Source: Lachnospiraceae bacterium UBA935 (GTDB lineage Bacteria > Bacillota > Clostridia > Lachnospirales > Lachnospiraceae). Taken from it: a stretch of DNA of 64,000 nucleotides. Under the pieces are notes generated by a model. The model had not been told where the DNA came from and did no database searches. It worked only from the letters and a program-made list of their open reading frames with translations. Below, in pieces: positions 16,931-25,991 of this stretch (positions within the stretch are counted from its first letter, which is position 1; every line of letters starts with the position of its first letter). Where the stretch lies: the NCBI GenBank assembly GCA_002293525.1, contig DBDJ01000008.1, positions 30,285 through 94,284 on the forward strand, given 5' to 3'. A program made the translations under genes and the position numbers.

Positions 16931-18105
16931 TATTATTTATGGCCGGCCAGACCATTTCTCTTTTTGGTTCTTCCATCGTACAATATGCTATTAACTGGCA
17001 TATCACGCTGGTTACTCAAAGTGGCCTGATGCTGACAATTGCCACTTTATGCGGATTTTTGCCGCAACTGTTGATATCCTTGTTTGCCGGTGTCTGGGCC
17101 GACCGTTATAACCGTAAAACACTGATTATCCTATCCGACAGTATAATCGCTTTTTTCACCCTTATCTTAGCCATCCTATTTTCAATAGGCTACTCTGATA
17201 TGTGGTTATTATTTGTAATTTCCGCCATACGCTCTCTCGCTACTGGCATTCAGATGCCTGCTGTAAATGCCTATCTTACCGAACTGGTACCGCAGGATAA
17301 ATTGATATCCGTTAACGGTCTTAATTCCAGTATCAACAATGGCATGCTTCTGCTTTCACCCGCAGCTGCCGGCGGATTATACAGTCTGACCGGAATGGAA
17401 ATGATTTTCTGGGTGGATGTGGCAACGGCAGCCGTCGCTATTACCCTACTCGTATCTTTGAAAACAGTTCCCAGAGAACGCCTTACTGCTGATTCCCGTA
17501 AAAAGATGATTCATGACCTGCTTGAGGGAATCCGCTATTCCCGAACAACACGCTGGCTAAAACAGCTGCTGCTTTTTAATCTTTTCTTTGCACTTATGGT
17601 CGGGCCGGTGGTTTTTCTGACACCATTGATGATAAGCCGAAGCTTCGGAACCGAACCTTGGCGGTTAGCCGCTCATGAAATGACCTTCTCTGCCGGCGGG
17701 ATCATCGGCGGGATCATCATCGGGATTATTGCCAGACGTATCAAGAATCCGACACATATGTTAATCGTATCCAGTGCCTTCTTCGGACTATGTACTTTTA
17801 TGATGGGACTTTCCCCTAATTTTATGTTTTACCTTGCTGTTATGCTGCCCTTAGGCATCTCAATGCCCTTTTTCAATGCTTCCTGTACCACTCTTATGCA
17901 GCTCAATATTAGCCCTGATTTTCTCGGCCGCGCCTTCGGACTGCTGACAATCTCCATGACTTCAGCGATGCCTCTGTCCACTGTTTTTTTCGGTCCGCTC
18001 TCGGATTATGTCAGTGTGGAAATCCTTCTGTTAATAACCGGTGCCGCGATGATTGTCATTTCCCTCTCCGTAATACGACTAAAAGATCTACGCTATCCCT
18101 CTTAA
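16903..18105 (+). CDS. MFS transporter (macrolide/enterobactin exporter-like)
   Basis: The 400-residue protein has about 12 hydrophobic segments and the MFS signature VWADRYNRKTLI between helices 2 and 3. Length and helices (SIVQYAINWHITLVTQSGL, VNAYLTELVPQDKLISVNGL) match the MefA/EntS-like efflux branch. It begins inside the end of the DtxR-type gene in another frame, preceded by GGGGGATT. Linkage to a metal-sensing repressor makes siderophore or metal-linked export an attractive inference, but drug efflux is equally possible. Its 3' end overlaps the convergent nrdG-like gene by 18 bp. Confidence 0.87.
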   Translation: MGRKKLPKIILFMAGQTISLFGSSIVQYAINWHITLVTQSGLMLTIATLCGFLPQLLISLFAGVWADRYNRKTLIILSDSIIAFFTLILAILFSIGYSDMWLLFVISAIRSLATGIQMPAVNAYLTELVPQDKLISVNGLNSSINNGMLLLSPAAAGGLYSLTGMEMIFWVDVATAAVAITLLVSLKTVPRERLTADSRKKMIHDLLEGIRYSRTTRWLKQLLLFNLFFALMVGPVVFLTPLMISRSFGTEPWRLAAHEMTFSAGGIIGGIIIGIIARRIKNPTHMLIVSSAFFGLCTFMMGLSPNFMFYLAVMLPLGISMPFFNASCTTLMQLNISPDFLGRAFGLLTISMTSAMPLSTVFFGPLSDYVSVEILLLITGAAMIVISLSVIRLKDLRYPS

Positions 18106-18807
18106 CGTGGCAGGAATTCCTAGACTGGCCAGGTTTTCGACAAGGCTTCTCATTTCAGCCGGCTGGTAAGCATGAAATCCCTTTTGGATCACATTACCGT
18201 TTTCCTCATAAGACTGCAGATAATACCTACCTTTTCCGCTAATTCGTTTCCCTATTTCGATAAGATCTACTTCTGTATGCAGCTCTTTTATCACAGTAGT
18301 GCGAAACTCGTAGGAAATCGCCGGGGTTTCGGTATTTCCGGCATCTAATATAAGCTGAATACTCTTTTCGATTTTATTATAATCAATATATTGGCAACCG
18401 GTCGTAATGGCATATTTATCTGTGCTATTCTTTATGTCCATTGCTATGTAATCCACTAGATTAGCTGACAGAAGCCCTTTAAGGACTTCTGGGTGGTGGC
18501 CATTGGTATCCAGTTTGACGGCATAACCCATAGCCTTTATTTGTCGGATGAACTCTTTTAAATCAAGCTGCATTGTAGGTTCTCCGCCGCTGATGCACAC
18601 ACCGGTCAGAATTTTCTTCCTGCTTTCAAGAAATCGCAGAATCTCTTCCTGAGGAATCAGATCAGTCTTTCTGTCTTCCCGGGAAATTACTAAATCACGG
18701 TTATGACAAAAGGGGCAACAAAAATCACAGCCTACTGTAAAAATACTGGTGGCAATATGTTCCGGATAATCTAATAACGTTGTTTTATACAGACCAGCAA
18801 TGTTCAT
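18088..18807 (-). CDS. nrdG: Anaerobic ribonucleotide reductase activating protein-like radical SAM enzyme
   Basis: The 239-residue protein begins with the typical MNIAGLYKTTLLDYP, followed by the radical SAM cluster motif CDFCCPFCHN (CxxxCxxC), then GVCISGGEPTMQ for SAM binding. It matches the group annotated as anaerobic ribonucleoside-triphosphate reductase activating protein, which makes the glycyl radical on NrdD. No nrdD lies in this window, so the partner must be elsewhere; activation of another glycyl-radical enzyme cannot be excluded. It overlaps the convergent MFS gene and is divergent from tadA. Confidence 0.8.
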   Translation of the reverse strand: MNIAGLYKTTLLDYPEHIATSIFTVGCDFCCPFCHNRDLVISREDRKTDLIPQEEILRFLESRKKILTGVCISGGEPTMQLDLKEFIRQIKAMGYAVKLDTNGHHPEVLKGLLSANLVDYIAMDIKNSTDKYAITTGCQYIDYNKIEKSIQLILDAGNTETPAISYEFRTTVIKELHTEVDLIEIGKRISGKGRYYLQSYEENGNVIQKGFHAYQPAEMRSLVENLASLGIPATLRGIA

Positions 18808-18857
18808 TTCGGTATTAACTTTCTTGGGACAAAAATATGTATGCTATGTGTCGGTAG

Positions 18858-18884
18858 CTATAGTATAATATACTATAGTATAAT
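18858..18884 (+). promoter_or_regulatory. Palindromic promoter region upstream of tadA
   Basis: A perfect 19-bp palindrome (18858-18876) contains TATAAT at 18864-18869, and a second TATAAT follows at 18879-18884. No clear -35 hexamer is seen for either. The palindrome could be an operator or simply an AT-rich promoter core shared with the divergent nrdG-like gene. Confidence 0.4.
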
Positions 18885-18930
18885 ACATAGTAAACGACTA
18901 ATCAATGGTTCCAAAAGGCAGGTTGTGAAT

Positions 18931-19455
18931 GTGGATAATGTGATTCATCAAAAATATATGAGAGAAGCTCTGAAGCAGGCCAAGAAAGCCTACGGCTTAG
19001 GTGAAGTGCCAATTGGCTGCGTGATCGTCTTTGAAGGCAGAATAATAGGACGGGGGTATAATAGGCGCAACACCGATAAAAGCACACTTGCTCATGCGGA
19101 GCTTACTGCCATAAAGAAAGCCAGCAAGGTAATTGGGGACTGGCGACTGGAGGGCTGCACCTTATATGTTACATTAGAGCCTTGCCAAATGTGCGCCGGT
19201 GCCATTGTCCAGGCGCGCATTTCGGAGGTCGTAATGGGCAGTATGAATCCTAAGGCAGGCTGCGGCGGCTCTATCCTCAATATCTTACAAATGCCAGAGT
19301 TTAATCATCAGGTACAAATAACAAGAGGCATCATGGAAGATGACTGCTCATTTTTGCTGACCTCTTTCTTTCAGAATCTCCGCAACCGAAACCGTATTAA
19401 AAAAGGAATTCCTATCGCTGTCCGAGAAGCCGATGAATGGCCGCCTAGGAGGTAG
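18931..19455 (+). CDS. tadA: tRNA adenosine(34) deaminase
   Basis: This zinc enzyme converts A34 to inosine in tRNA-Arg(ACG). The deaminase motifs are clear: HAELTAI (zinc His and catalytic Glu) and PCQMCAGA (two zinc cysteines). The upstream ATG at 18841 would add an unlikely 30 residues, so I prefer GTG 18931 (VDNVIHQKYMREALKQ); ATG 18958 is also possible. The C-terminus is slightly longer than usual, with a basic tail. Having the SRP RNA gene downstream is the order common in Firmicutes. Confidence 0.92.
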   Translation: MDNVIHQKYMREALKQAKKAYGLGEVPIGCVIVFEGRIIGRGYNRRNTDKSTLAHAELTAIKKASKVIGDWRLEGCTLYVTLEPCQMCAGAIVQARISEVVMGSMNPKAGCGGSILNILQMPEFNHQVQITRGIMEDDCSFLLTSFFQNLRNRNRIKKGIPIAVREADEWPPRR

Positions 19456-19633
19456 GCTTTAAACAAATCGCCGGTAACTGTGACGGAAGTAAGGCATTTC
19501 TTAGCAGGTGCGCATATCTGTTAAATTGCGTCTTCGCTATCAACTGACTGGCTGCGCGGTCATCGTCAGATTGCCCGGATTTAAAGGCTAAGATGCCAAA
19601 AAACGTTATATTAAAAAAAGCCCAAGTCCTAAC

Positions 19634-19854
19634 GAAAAAGTGGTGGCCGCAAGGCTCGGGGGACGGAGGGCTGGACGGTCGGTTTTCTCGGCGGACGCAT
19701 TAAGTGCCAACGCAGAGGAAACCAATTCAAGTGGAGCACCTCTGGGCGAGACTTGAATGCTCTGGGTTCCTCGGAGTGCTATAAACGCCGCGTCCAGAGA
19801 GAAAAGCCGACCGTTCAGCCCTCCGGCCCCCGAGCCCTCCCCCTCCTCTTTTTC
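19634..19854. repeat. 221-bp foldback (long inverted repeat) element
   Basis: The left arm from 19634 and right arm ending at 19854 are imperfect reverse complements. The best part is 19653-19698 against 19791-19836 (GGCTCGGGGG against CCCCCGAGCC at the outer end). Pairing continues inward through AGGAAACC/GGTTCC and ATTCAAGT/ACTTGAAT to a loop of about 18 bases. CTTTTTC ends the plus-strand side and a T7 run lies on the minus strand at 19612-19620. It could be a MITE-like repeat, a structured RNA, or an outsized terminator for tadA. The rest of the gap 19456-19934 shows no gene. Confidence 0.75.
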
Positions 19855-19934
19855 ACTTAACATTAGGGAGTGAACAGTGAACAGTAACAAACAGCTTACA
19901 GCGAAAATACAGGAAAATACAAAAGAAGCAACTC

Positions 19935-19963
19935 TTGACAATCCCAGCAAAAACCAGTATACT
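19935..19963 (+). promoter_or_regulatory. Consensus promoter of the SRP RNA gene
   Basis: A perfect TTGACA (19935-19940), a 17-bp spacer and TATACT (19958-19963) put the transcription start near 19970. This matches the first bases of the SRP RNA. Confidence 0.85.
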
Positions 19964-19969
19964 AAAAAA

Positions 19970-20125
19970 ACCGTGGCTGCCCTTTACAGGCGGCGATGAA
20001 GTTTGGGTCTTGCGCAATAAGTGTCTGCGAATCGTGTCAGGTTGGGAACAAAGCAGCACTAAACAGAAATTCTTATGTGCCGCAAGGGTGCCTGGCGGAG
20101 TCACCTGTAAAGGTAACGCACGGTA
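19970..20125 (+). ncRNA. ffs: Signal recognition particle RNA (4.5S-like)
   Basis: The conserved apical motif of SRP domain IV is present: GTGTCAGG at 20035-20042, GGGAAC, then AAAGCAGCACT. The ends pair (CCGTG at 19971 with CACGG at 20119-20123, and CCTTTACAGG with CCTGTAAAGG), giving one long hairpin of about 155 nt. This RNA binds Ffh and directs nascent membrane proteins to the translocon. The classic Bacillus Alu-domain motif is not seen, so it looks like a shorter clostridial form. The T7 run at 20139-20145 should end transcription. The position after tadA is typical. Confidence 0.88.
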
Positions 20126-20126
20126 T

Positions 20127-21008
20127 TTATATCCTGACTTTTTTTAGATAATAACCATTTTTACCGTTTTCTGCTATTCCTCCCTGACATTCAAATGCTT
20201 CAAAGCCAAACATCATGGCAACCATTTTTTCGCGTTCATAGAAGACCCCCGGAACACCCAAATAAAAACTCTCGTTCTCCATTCCCAGAATAATATGTCG
20301 GTAATTATAAAACCCATGCAACAAAAAGCTGTTATGGGCCAGATGCTGATACTCCGAGCTCATAATAATAAAATCCTTTGGTTCAATCGAAATATAGAGT
20401 CTGTCATCCCCATAAGGATGAACTTGCTTGTAACTTTTTAGCAGCTGCTGCCATTTGTCAGGCATCATCCTGACTTCTTCCAGTCTTCTGCGCACCGTTG
20501 CATCATCTTTCTGAGCAAAGTTTTCGCGGTTATTCTTACCTTGGGACTGGTTAAAATCACGCCGGTTTTGTGCATTACCCTGTGCTGAAGAAGAATCCGC
20601 GACTTGCATATTTGGCAGCGTTTCCGCAGTATGACCCTCACTTTTCTCATTTCTTTCGCCTGCGGCCATTCTCCCTGTTATGTAAGTCCCACCGGCGAGC
20701 CGTAGCCTGAATTCCTCCAAATCTTTATAGTTCAGGCATTTCCCTCCTCTACCTATCTCCTCAACCGGAAAATTTTGCTGAAACTCCCCTTTTCCTTCCT
20801 CCATATGGATCATTCCCACAGATACTGAATCTGTATTCGATTCAGCCATGATTTCATAGCGCCCTGCTTCATTGATATCTTTAGTATTCACATGCATGTC
20901 CATATAAAACATTGCATCCTTGATCTCTATTTTAAGATAGCCAGCACTTTTAACCTTAACTTCATCCTTCACATAAGACAAATAAATCATACGCTTATCA
21001 TAAATCAC
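20127..21008 (-). CDS. DUF6128-like hypothetical protein
   Basis: The 293-residue protein has a beta-rich N-terminal domain, a Gln/Asn/Ser-rich low-complexity middle (about 130-165), and a C-terminal domain with PDKWQQLLKSYKQVHPYGDD, DFIIMSSEYQHLAHNSFLLHG and FYEREKMVAMMFGFE. The C-terminal part resembles Lachnospiraceae proteins annotated DUF6128. No catalytic motif, signal peptide or membrane helix is visible. The last codons (KKVRI) are read from the T run of the convergent SRP RNA terminator. Function unknown. Confidence 0.75.
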   Translation of the reverse strand: MIYDKRMIYLSYVKDEVKVKSAGYLKIEIKDAMFYMDMHVNTKDINEAGRYEIMAESNTDSVSVGMIHMEEGKGEFQQNFPVEEIGRGGKCLNYKDLEEFRLRLAGGTYITGRMAAGERNEKSEGHTAETLPNMQVADSSSAQGNAQNRRDFNQSQGKNNRENFAQKDDATVRRRLEEVRMMPDKWQQLLKSYKQVHPYGDDRLYISIEPKDFIIMSSEYQHLAHNSFLLHGFYNYRHIILGMENESFYLGVPGVFYEREKMVAMMFGFEAFECQGGIAENGKNGYYLKKVRI

Positions 21009-21093
21009 AACCTGCTCCTCCTGTCATTAAAATTATTGCTCACACTATTGTATGCGCGATACATAACCCATATTACCGCCAAATTAGGCAAAA

Positions 21094-21158
21094 AGCTCCG
21101 CCGTCCTGCCATAAATATCAACCTTGCATACAGCATTGACAGGCAGATCGGCGGAACT
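21094..21158 (-). terminator. Probable terminator downstream of the CdaR-type gene
   Basis: On the minus strand an interrupted stem (AGTTCCGCCG..CTGCC with GGCAG..CGGCGGAGCT) is followed by TTTTT. It lies in the 227-bp gap between the CdaR-type gene and the DUF6128-like gene. Confidence 0.6.
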
Positions 21159-21235
21159 TGTTCGGTTCCGGCATGTTGTGAATCAAATTATCTTAAATAA
21201 ACGTCCTTTAGAAAGCCTCTTTTAATAAATCACCT

Positions 21236-22330
21236 TCAATAAACCACTGATTCCAGGTACTTCATATAACTGACTACCATTAAAGCGATCTTAAATGTCA
21301 GCGCATCATCGAACTTCCTGACATCCAGCCCTGTTCGTTTCTCTAGCTTCTCAAGCCGGTACACCAGTGTATTCCGATGCACAAACAGCTGTCTTGATGC
21401 TTCCGAAACATTCAGGTCATTTTCAAAGAACTTATTAACTGTAGTCATAATCTCCTCATCAAAATCCACCTGATTGCCTTCCCCCAATATTTCATCTATA
21501 AAAATCTTACAGAGACTGGCCGGCAGCTGATATATCAGTCTTCCGATTCCCAATGTATTGTATCCGCTAACGCTTTTCTCAACATAGAAAATCTTCCCCA
21601 CATCTAATGCCATTGCCGCTTCTTTATACGACTTCGATACATCTTTTAATTCCTGCACAATCGTCCCATAGGCCACCCGCACATTCATCATTGCTTCGGT
21701 ATTCATCATATCTACAATCGTCCGCGCAATATGCTCGACCGCTTCATATCCGGAACCCGGAGCCAGTGACTTAATCAGAATAACATTTTTCTCGTCTACT
21801 GCCGTCGTATAATCCCCCGCATTGGGTGAAAACATCTCCCTTAATAATTCGATGGCAGTACTGTCTCTTTCATTTTTGATCTCTAATAACAGAACTACCC
21901 TAGGTACCATCACTTCAATGTGTAGCTTCTTAGCCCGATTATACACATCAACCAACAAAAGATTGTCCATGATCAGATTCTGGAAAAAATTATTGCGGTC
22001 AAATCTTTCCTTGTATGCCGTCAATAGATGCTGTATCTGGCTCACAGCAATTCTTCCGATCATATAAGCATCTTCAGATCCGCCTTTTGCGATCAAAATA
22101 TATACTATTTCCCCTTCATCAATAATTTTCAGCAAATGATTCAGCCCCACCACTTGACTGTCTGCCGGGGATACCGCAAAAGACCGGACCATTTCTTCTT
22201 GCAGAGGATCTGTTTCATAAGTAGCGGCAACAATCATTCCGTCCGGATCACATACACACAAATCAACCCTCGTAATTGTTTTCAGTTCTTCAATACTGGC
22301 CCTGATTATTTGACTTGAAATCATTTTCAC
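21236..22330 (-). CDS. CdaR/PucR-family transcriptional regulator
   Basis: The protein starts at GTG 22330, with AAAGGA upstream, and has 364 residues. An N-terminal sugar-diacid-recognition-like domain (MISSQIIRASIEELKTITRVDLCVCDPDGMIV region) is followed by a GGDEF-like middle and a C-terminal PucR helix-turn-helix (LNVSEASRQLFVHRNTLVYRLEKLE). CdaR proteins activate glycerate, glucarate or galactarate genes in response to diacids. No such catabolic genes are adjacent. It lies downstream of, and on the same strand as, the sugar ABC ATPase gene, separated by a strong terminator. Confidence 0.85.
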   Translation of the reverse strand: MKMISSQIIRASIEELKTITRVDLCVCDPDGMIVAATYETDPLQEEMVRSFAVSPADSQVVGLNHLLKIIDEGEIVYILIAKGGSEDAYMIGRIAVSQIQHLLTAYKERFDRNNFFQNLIMDNLLLVDVYNRAKKLHIEVMVPRVVLLLEIKNERDSTAIELLREMFSPNAGDYTTAVDEKNVILIKSLAPGSGYEAVEHIARTIVDMMNTEAMMNVRVAYGTIVQELKDVSKSYKEAAMALDVGKIFYVEKSVSGYNTLGIGRLIYQLPASLCKIFIDEILGEGNQVDFDEEIMTTVNKFFENDLNVSEASRQLFVHRNTLVYRLEKLEKRTGLDVRKFDDALTFKIALMVVSYMKYLESVVY

Positions 22331-22362
22331 ACCGTTCCTTTTATTTAAACCATAACATCAAT

Positions 22363-22390
22363 AAAAGGGATGCCTTAGGCATCCCTTTTA
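22363..22390. terminator. Perfect hairpin terminator between ABC ATPase and regulator
   Basis: AAAAGGGATGCC and GGCATCCCTTTT pair perfectly over 12 bp around a 3-base loop. The ends give T4 on both strands, so it can act in either direction and closes the ATPase gene. Confidence 0.85.
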
Positions 22391-22400
22391 TAAAATCTTC

Positions 22401-23510
22401 TTAGTTGGTAACAATCTGCTCTGTTTCTTTATCAAAGATATGAATCTTTTCAACATCAAATGCAAATCTCACATTATCTCCAGGCCTTGCTGTCGTCCGG
22501 GAATCAACCCTAGCTGTAATCGGGAATTCCGCCAGATCAAAGTACAGATAAACTTCAGCACCAAGTAATTCATAAACCTTAATAGTAGATTCAAATACAC
22601 ACTTAGATGTTTCAATAAACATCTCCGAATCATATACATCCTCGGGACGAATACCGAAGGTAACGGTCTTGCCGCTATAACCGCCGTCAATTAACTTCTT
22701 TGATTTAGCAGGCGGAAGCGGAATACTTCTGCCAGCCACTTCAATAAAAGCATTTTCACCTTCAATCTTTATTACACCATCCAGGAAATTCATCTGCGGT
22801 GATCCCATAAAGCCGGCTACGAAAAGGTTGTTAGGTTTTTCATATAAGTTATGAGGTGTATCAACTTGTTGGATGACACCGTCTTTCATAACAACAATAC
22901 GGGTACCCAAGGTCATGGCCTCAGTCTGATCATGGGTAACATAGATAATGGTCGTACCCAGTCTTTGATGTAATTTGGCAATTTCAATACGCATCTGGAC
23001 ACGCAGCTTGGCATCTAAGTTAGATAGCGGCTCATCCATAAGGAAGACCTTAGGATTACGTACGATAGCACGGCCCATGGCAACACGCTGTCTCTGACCA
23101 CCGGACAAGGCCTTCGGCTTACGTTCAAGCAACGGTGTCAGCTCAAGAATCTTAGCGGCTTCTTTGACCATCTTGTCAATCTCGTCTTTCGGAACTTTTC
23201 TTAGCTTAAGCCCAAATGCCATATTATCATACACCGACATGTGGGGATATAATGCGTAGTTCTGGAATACCATGGCAATATCTCTGTCCTTAGGTTCCAC
23301 ATCGTTAACCAGCCTGTCACCGATTCTCAACTCACCGCCGGAAATATCTTCCAAGCCGGCAATCATACGAAGAGTGGTAGATTTACCGCAACCTGAAGGT
23401 CCTACAAAGATAACAAATTCCTGATCTGCTATTTCAAGACTGAAATCTTTTACTGCAACAAATCCATTAGAATATTCCTTGGTTATGTTCTTTAATGATA
23501 AACTTGCCAT
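22401..23510 (-). CDS. ugpC: Multi-sugar ABC transporter ATP-binding protein (MsmK/UgpC type)
   Basis: The 369-residue ATPase starts after AAGGAGG. Walker A GPSGCGKSTTLRMI, signature LSGGQRQRVAMGRAI and Walker B VFLMDEPLSNLDAK are intact. The C-terminal TOBE region (VTFGIRPEDVYD) is typical of MsmK/UgpC/MalK. Such ATPases are often encoded alone and shared by many sugar importers, which fits the absence of permeases here. It could serve the orphan solute-binding lipoprotein at 1566, among others, but this is inference. Confidence 0.9.
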   Translation of the reverse strand: MASLSLKNITKEYSNGFVAVKDFSLEIADQEFVIFVGPSGCGKSTTLRMIAGLEDISGGELRIGDRLVNDVEPKDRDIAMVFQNYALYPHMSVYDNMAFGLKLRKVPKDEIDKMVKEAAKILELTPLLERKPKALSGGQRQRVAMGRAIVRNPKVFLMDEPLSNLDAKLRVQMRIEIAKLHQRLGTTIIYVTHDQTEAMTLGTRIVVMKDGVIQQVDTPHNLYEKPNNLFVAGFMGSPQMNFLDGVIKIEGENAFIEVAGRSIPLPPAKSKKLIDGGYSGKTVTFGIRPEDVYDSEMFIETSKCVFESTIKVYELLGAEVYLYFDLAEFPITARVDSRTTARPGDNVRFAFDVEKIHIFDKETEQIVTN

Positions 23511-23714
23511 TTACTAGCCTCCTTAAAATGTGTTTCTAGTTTATTCTGAATCCTAGTATAACGAAATCACTACTATTATGCTATACCAGTATTTCACAAA
23601 TTTTTTGATGTACATTGTAAAAGTTGCTTATAATATTATAGTTTTTCCCCCGTTAGTAACACATTAACCAATAAATATATACGAACTTATACATTTTGTA
23701 CAAGGGAGACAGTA

Positions 23715-25193
23715 TTATTTAATAACTACCGGCTCCAATTCATCATGATAAAAAGCAAGCTGGTTCTTGCCACGCTTCTTGGCCATGTAAAGAGCCTGAT
23801 CCGCGGCTTTATACATTGTTTCAAAGTCTTTGCCGTCCCTAGGGAATATTGCCACCCCGATACTGGCAGTAGCCGAATATTTTACGTATTCGCCGGTTTT
23901 GAAATCATGGAAGAACCTTGCCACCTTCTCCGCTTCTTTTTTAATAATCGTTTCTTCTTTTAAGCTCTTAATAAAGATAATAAATTCGTCGCCGCCGGTT
24001 CGTCCCACGATATCCGTAACCCGGAACATGGCCGTAATCTGCTGGCCAAGAGAACGAAGCACCTCATCCCCGAAGGCATGCCCCATGGTATCATTGATTT
24101 TCTTAAAATTATCAATATCCAAAACAAACAGCATTGACTGCTCGTTGGGACTGGTTTCCATAAATTCCTTGATCTTGCGTTCCGTAGCCAGCTTATTATT
24201 TAAGCCTGTCAGCAGATCCGTATCAGCTTTTTCCATCAGTTCCTTAGTGCTCTCTGTATTCCGCATTTTACTAAAGGCGTTAATCAATACCAAGATGATC
24301 AAAAATATACAGACAACGATAACCAGCTGGAATAAAGTCCGTCTGGTAAACTCCCATTGTTTCTGTTCCTGTCTGTCAACATATTCCTGATTGATACCGA
24401 CAGTTACTACCCATTTATTGATACCGACGGGGCTGAATACTAATGTCTTTGCTTCCCCGTTCACCACAGCTTCCATACTGCCTGAAAGTTCATTATTCAG
24501 CCGGACATTGATAGTTCGGATATCATCGGTATATTCATGGCCTAAAATATCTACCAGATTGGTTCCTTTTAAAAACTCGCTTTGGAAGTCATCTTGATAC
24601 AGAAAATTTCCTTCGGAATCGTGGAGTGCATAAAAGTAATTTGACTCAAAATCAAAAACTTCGTTTTTTATGCTCACTTCCATATCACTGATATCATAAT
24701 ACAGTAACAGCATGTTTTCGGAATCTCCCGGTATGCTGACCGCATATACTGCTGCCCTAATACCTGTCAGCTTATCATCTTCCGTATAGAGATATGTACC
24801 TTCACCGACATCCATCAGCTTCGTAAAATATTCTTCTCCAGCCAGGTTTACTGTAGTTCCGTCCTGTGTAATTCCAGAACCGTCTACATTACAATACACT
24901 GCCATATAGGCGGAAGAATGATTACACAGTTCTGTAAGCAAAGCAAGATCAATTTCCCCCATCCGTCCGATTGCCAGTCCCACAGGCATTGCTGTCTTAA
25001 CCATAGAAGTCAGATCACGCTGCAGTTCCATAGCGTATTTTTCCGATATTTGAATCATGTCACTTTCTACGGCTGCTGCGGCTGATTCCTCACTTCTTGA
25101 CGTAAAATTATACAACATGCCGGCAAGGACAGCCACAAGAACAATTGTGGGAAAAAACCACTGACTGATTATTTTCTTTTTTTCTTCCTGCAT
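23715..25193 (-). CDS. Membrane diguanylate cyclase with extracytoplasmic sensor
   Basis: AAGGGAGAAAAG precedes the ATG. The 492-residue protein has an N-terminal helix (FPTIVLVAVLAGMLYNF), a dCache-like extracytoplasmic region of about 230 residues, a second helix (LVIVVCIFLIILVLINAF), and a C-terminal GGDEF domain with the intact motif GRTGGDEFII. It should make cyclic di-GMP in response to an external signal. The RxxD inhibitory site is not evident. Two HD-GYP-type genes at 25992 and 50855 could degrade the product. Confidence 0.88.
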   Translation of the reverse strand: MQEEKKKIISQWFFPTIVLVAVLAGMLYNFTSRSEESAAAAVESDMIQISEKYAMELQRDLTSMVKTAMPVGLAIGRMGEIDLALLTELCNHSSAYMAVYCNVDGSGITQDGTTVNLAGEEYFTKLMDVGEGTYLYTEDDKLTGIRAAVYAVSIPGDSENMLLLYYDISDMEVSIKNEVFDFESNYFYALHDSEGNFLYQDDFQSEFLKGTNLVDILGHEYTDDIRTINVRLNNELSGSMEAVVNGEAKTLVFSPVGINKWVVTVGINQEYVDRQEQKQWEFTRRTLFQLVIVVCIFLIILVLINAFSKMRNTESTKELMEKADTDLLTGLNNKLATERKIKEFMETSPNEQSMLFVLDIDNFKKINDTMGHAFGDEVLRSLGQQITAMFRVTDIVGRTGGDEFIIFIKSLKEETIIKKEAEKVARFFHDFKTGEYVKYSATASIGVAIFPRDGKDFETMYKAADQALYMAKKRGKNQLAFYHDELEPVVIK

Positions 25194-25276
25194 CTTTTCT
25201 CCCTTATCATTTACAAATTCTTATTACTATAAATACTTGCCCCATTGTGCTTTGCTTGATAATTTTCTTCTCCTAT

Positions 25277-25981
25277 TTATTGTTTACTGTGTTCTTCTGA
25301 AAGAGCTTCCGTATCCTCCGCCTGCAGAACCCAGTTATCACCTGGATCCTCAGAAGCATCTTCCGGTTCAAATCGCTTAAATATACTGCTGTATAACATC
25401 GCACATAAATATGCCGGCGCAGTTATGCCAAGCAGGAATACAAACGGCACCGTTGTAGGAGATATGTATAAAGCCAGTACCGGAATGCAATTAATTATCA
25501 GCATAGCTATTGTTTTCGGAAATCCTAAAATGGACATTAGGAAGGAATTCTTAAACGTGCCTCTGATCGTATTATCAAACCTCGAAAGTACCGGAAATAC
25601 ATAGATTATCGCCATTAGCACCAGGATTCCCACAACATATAGTGCTGTCGTAAACCATCCGGCAATCTCGGTTACGGAAACATTGATGATATATAAATCA
25701 AGAAAAAATATTAGGATAAATGCCAAAATAACCAGCCAGCAGACGGTTGCCTGTTTAAAATTCTGCTTAAATGACTTGATGAAGGTTCGAAAGATATAAC
25801 CTTCTTCTTTTCTTACCATTTTCAGCAATACATAATGCATTGCCGTAAGCGATGCCCCTACTGTGATAATCGGAATACAGGCAATCAATGTTATCAGATT
25901 TAATATCATCAAATCCGCAACCTTACCCATGAATCCCACAACCGGACTGTCCAGACTAAATAATTTTCCCATTTTACTCAT
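25277..25981 (-). CDS. YesL family (DUF624) membrane protein
   Basis: The longest frame begins at 26071 but would overlap the preceding gene. I prefer ATG 25981 (MSKMGKLFSLDSPVVGFMG), just after that gene's stop. About six hydrophobic segments follow (LMILNLITLIACIPIITVG, VCWLVILAFILIFFL, AMLIINCIPVLALYI). The pattern and N-terminus match YesL/DUF624, membrane proteins frequently linked with sugar ABC transporters. Biochemical role unknown. The acidic C-terminal tail is soluble. Confidence 0.82.
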   Translation of the reverse strand: MSKMGKLFSLDSPVVGFMGKVADLMILNLITLIACIPIITVGASLTAMHYVLLKMVRKEEGYIFRTFIKSFKQNFKQATVCWLVILAFILIFFLDLYIINVSVTEIAGWFTTALYVVGILVLMAIIYVFPVLSRFDNTIRGTFKNSFLMSILGFPKTIAMLIINCIPVLALYISPTTVPFVFLLGITAPAYLCAMLYSSIFKRFEPEDASEDPGDNWVLQAEDTEALSEEHSKQ

Positions 25982-25991
25982 CGCTTTCTTT

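Noticed and set aside
19606..19950. 114-codon minus-strand ORF across the foldback element
   Set aside because: It reads through both arms of a palindrome and the SRP RNA promoter, has no good ribosome binding site and shows no protein-like motif.
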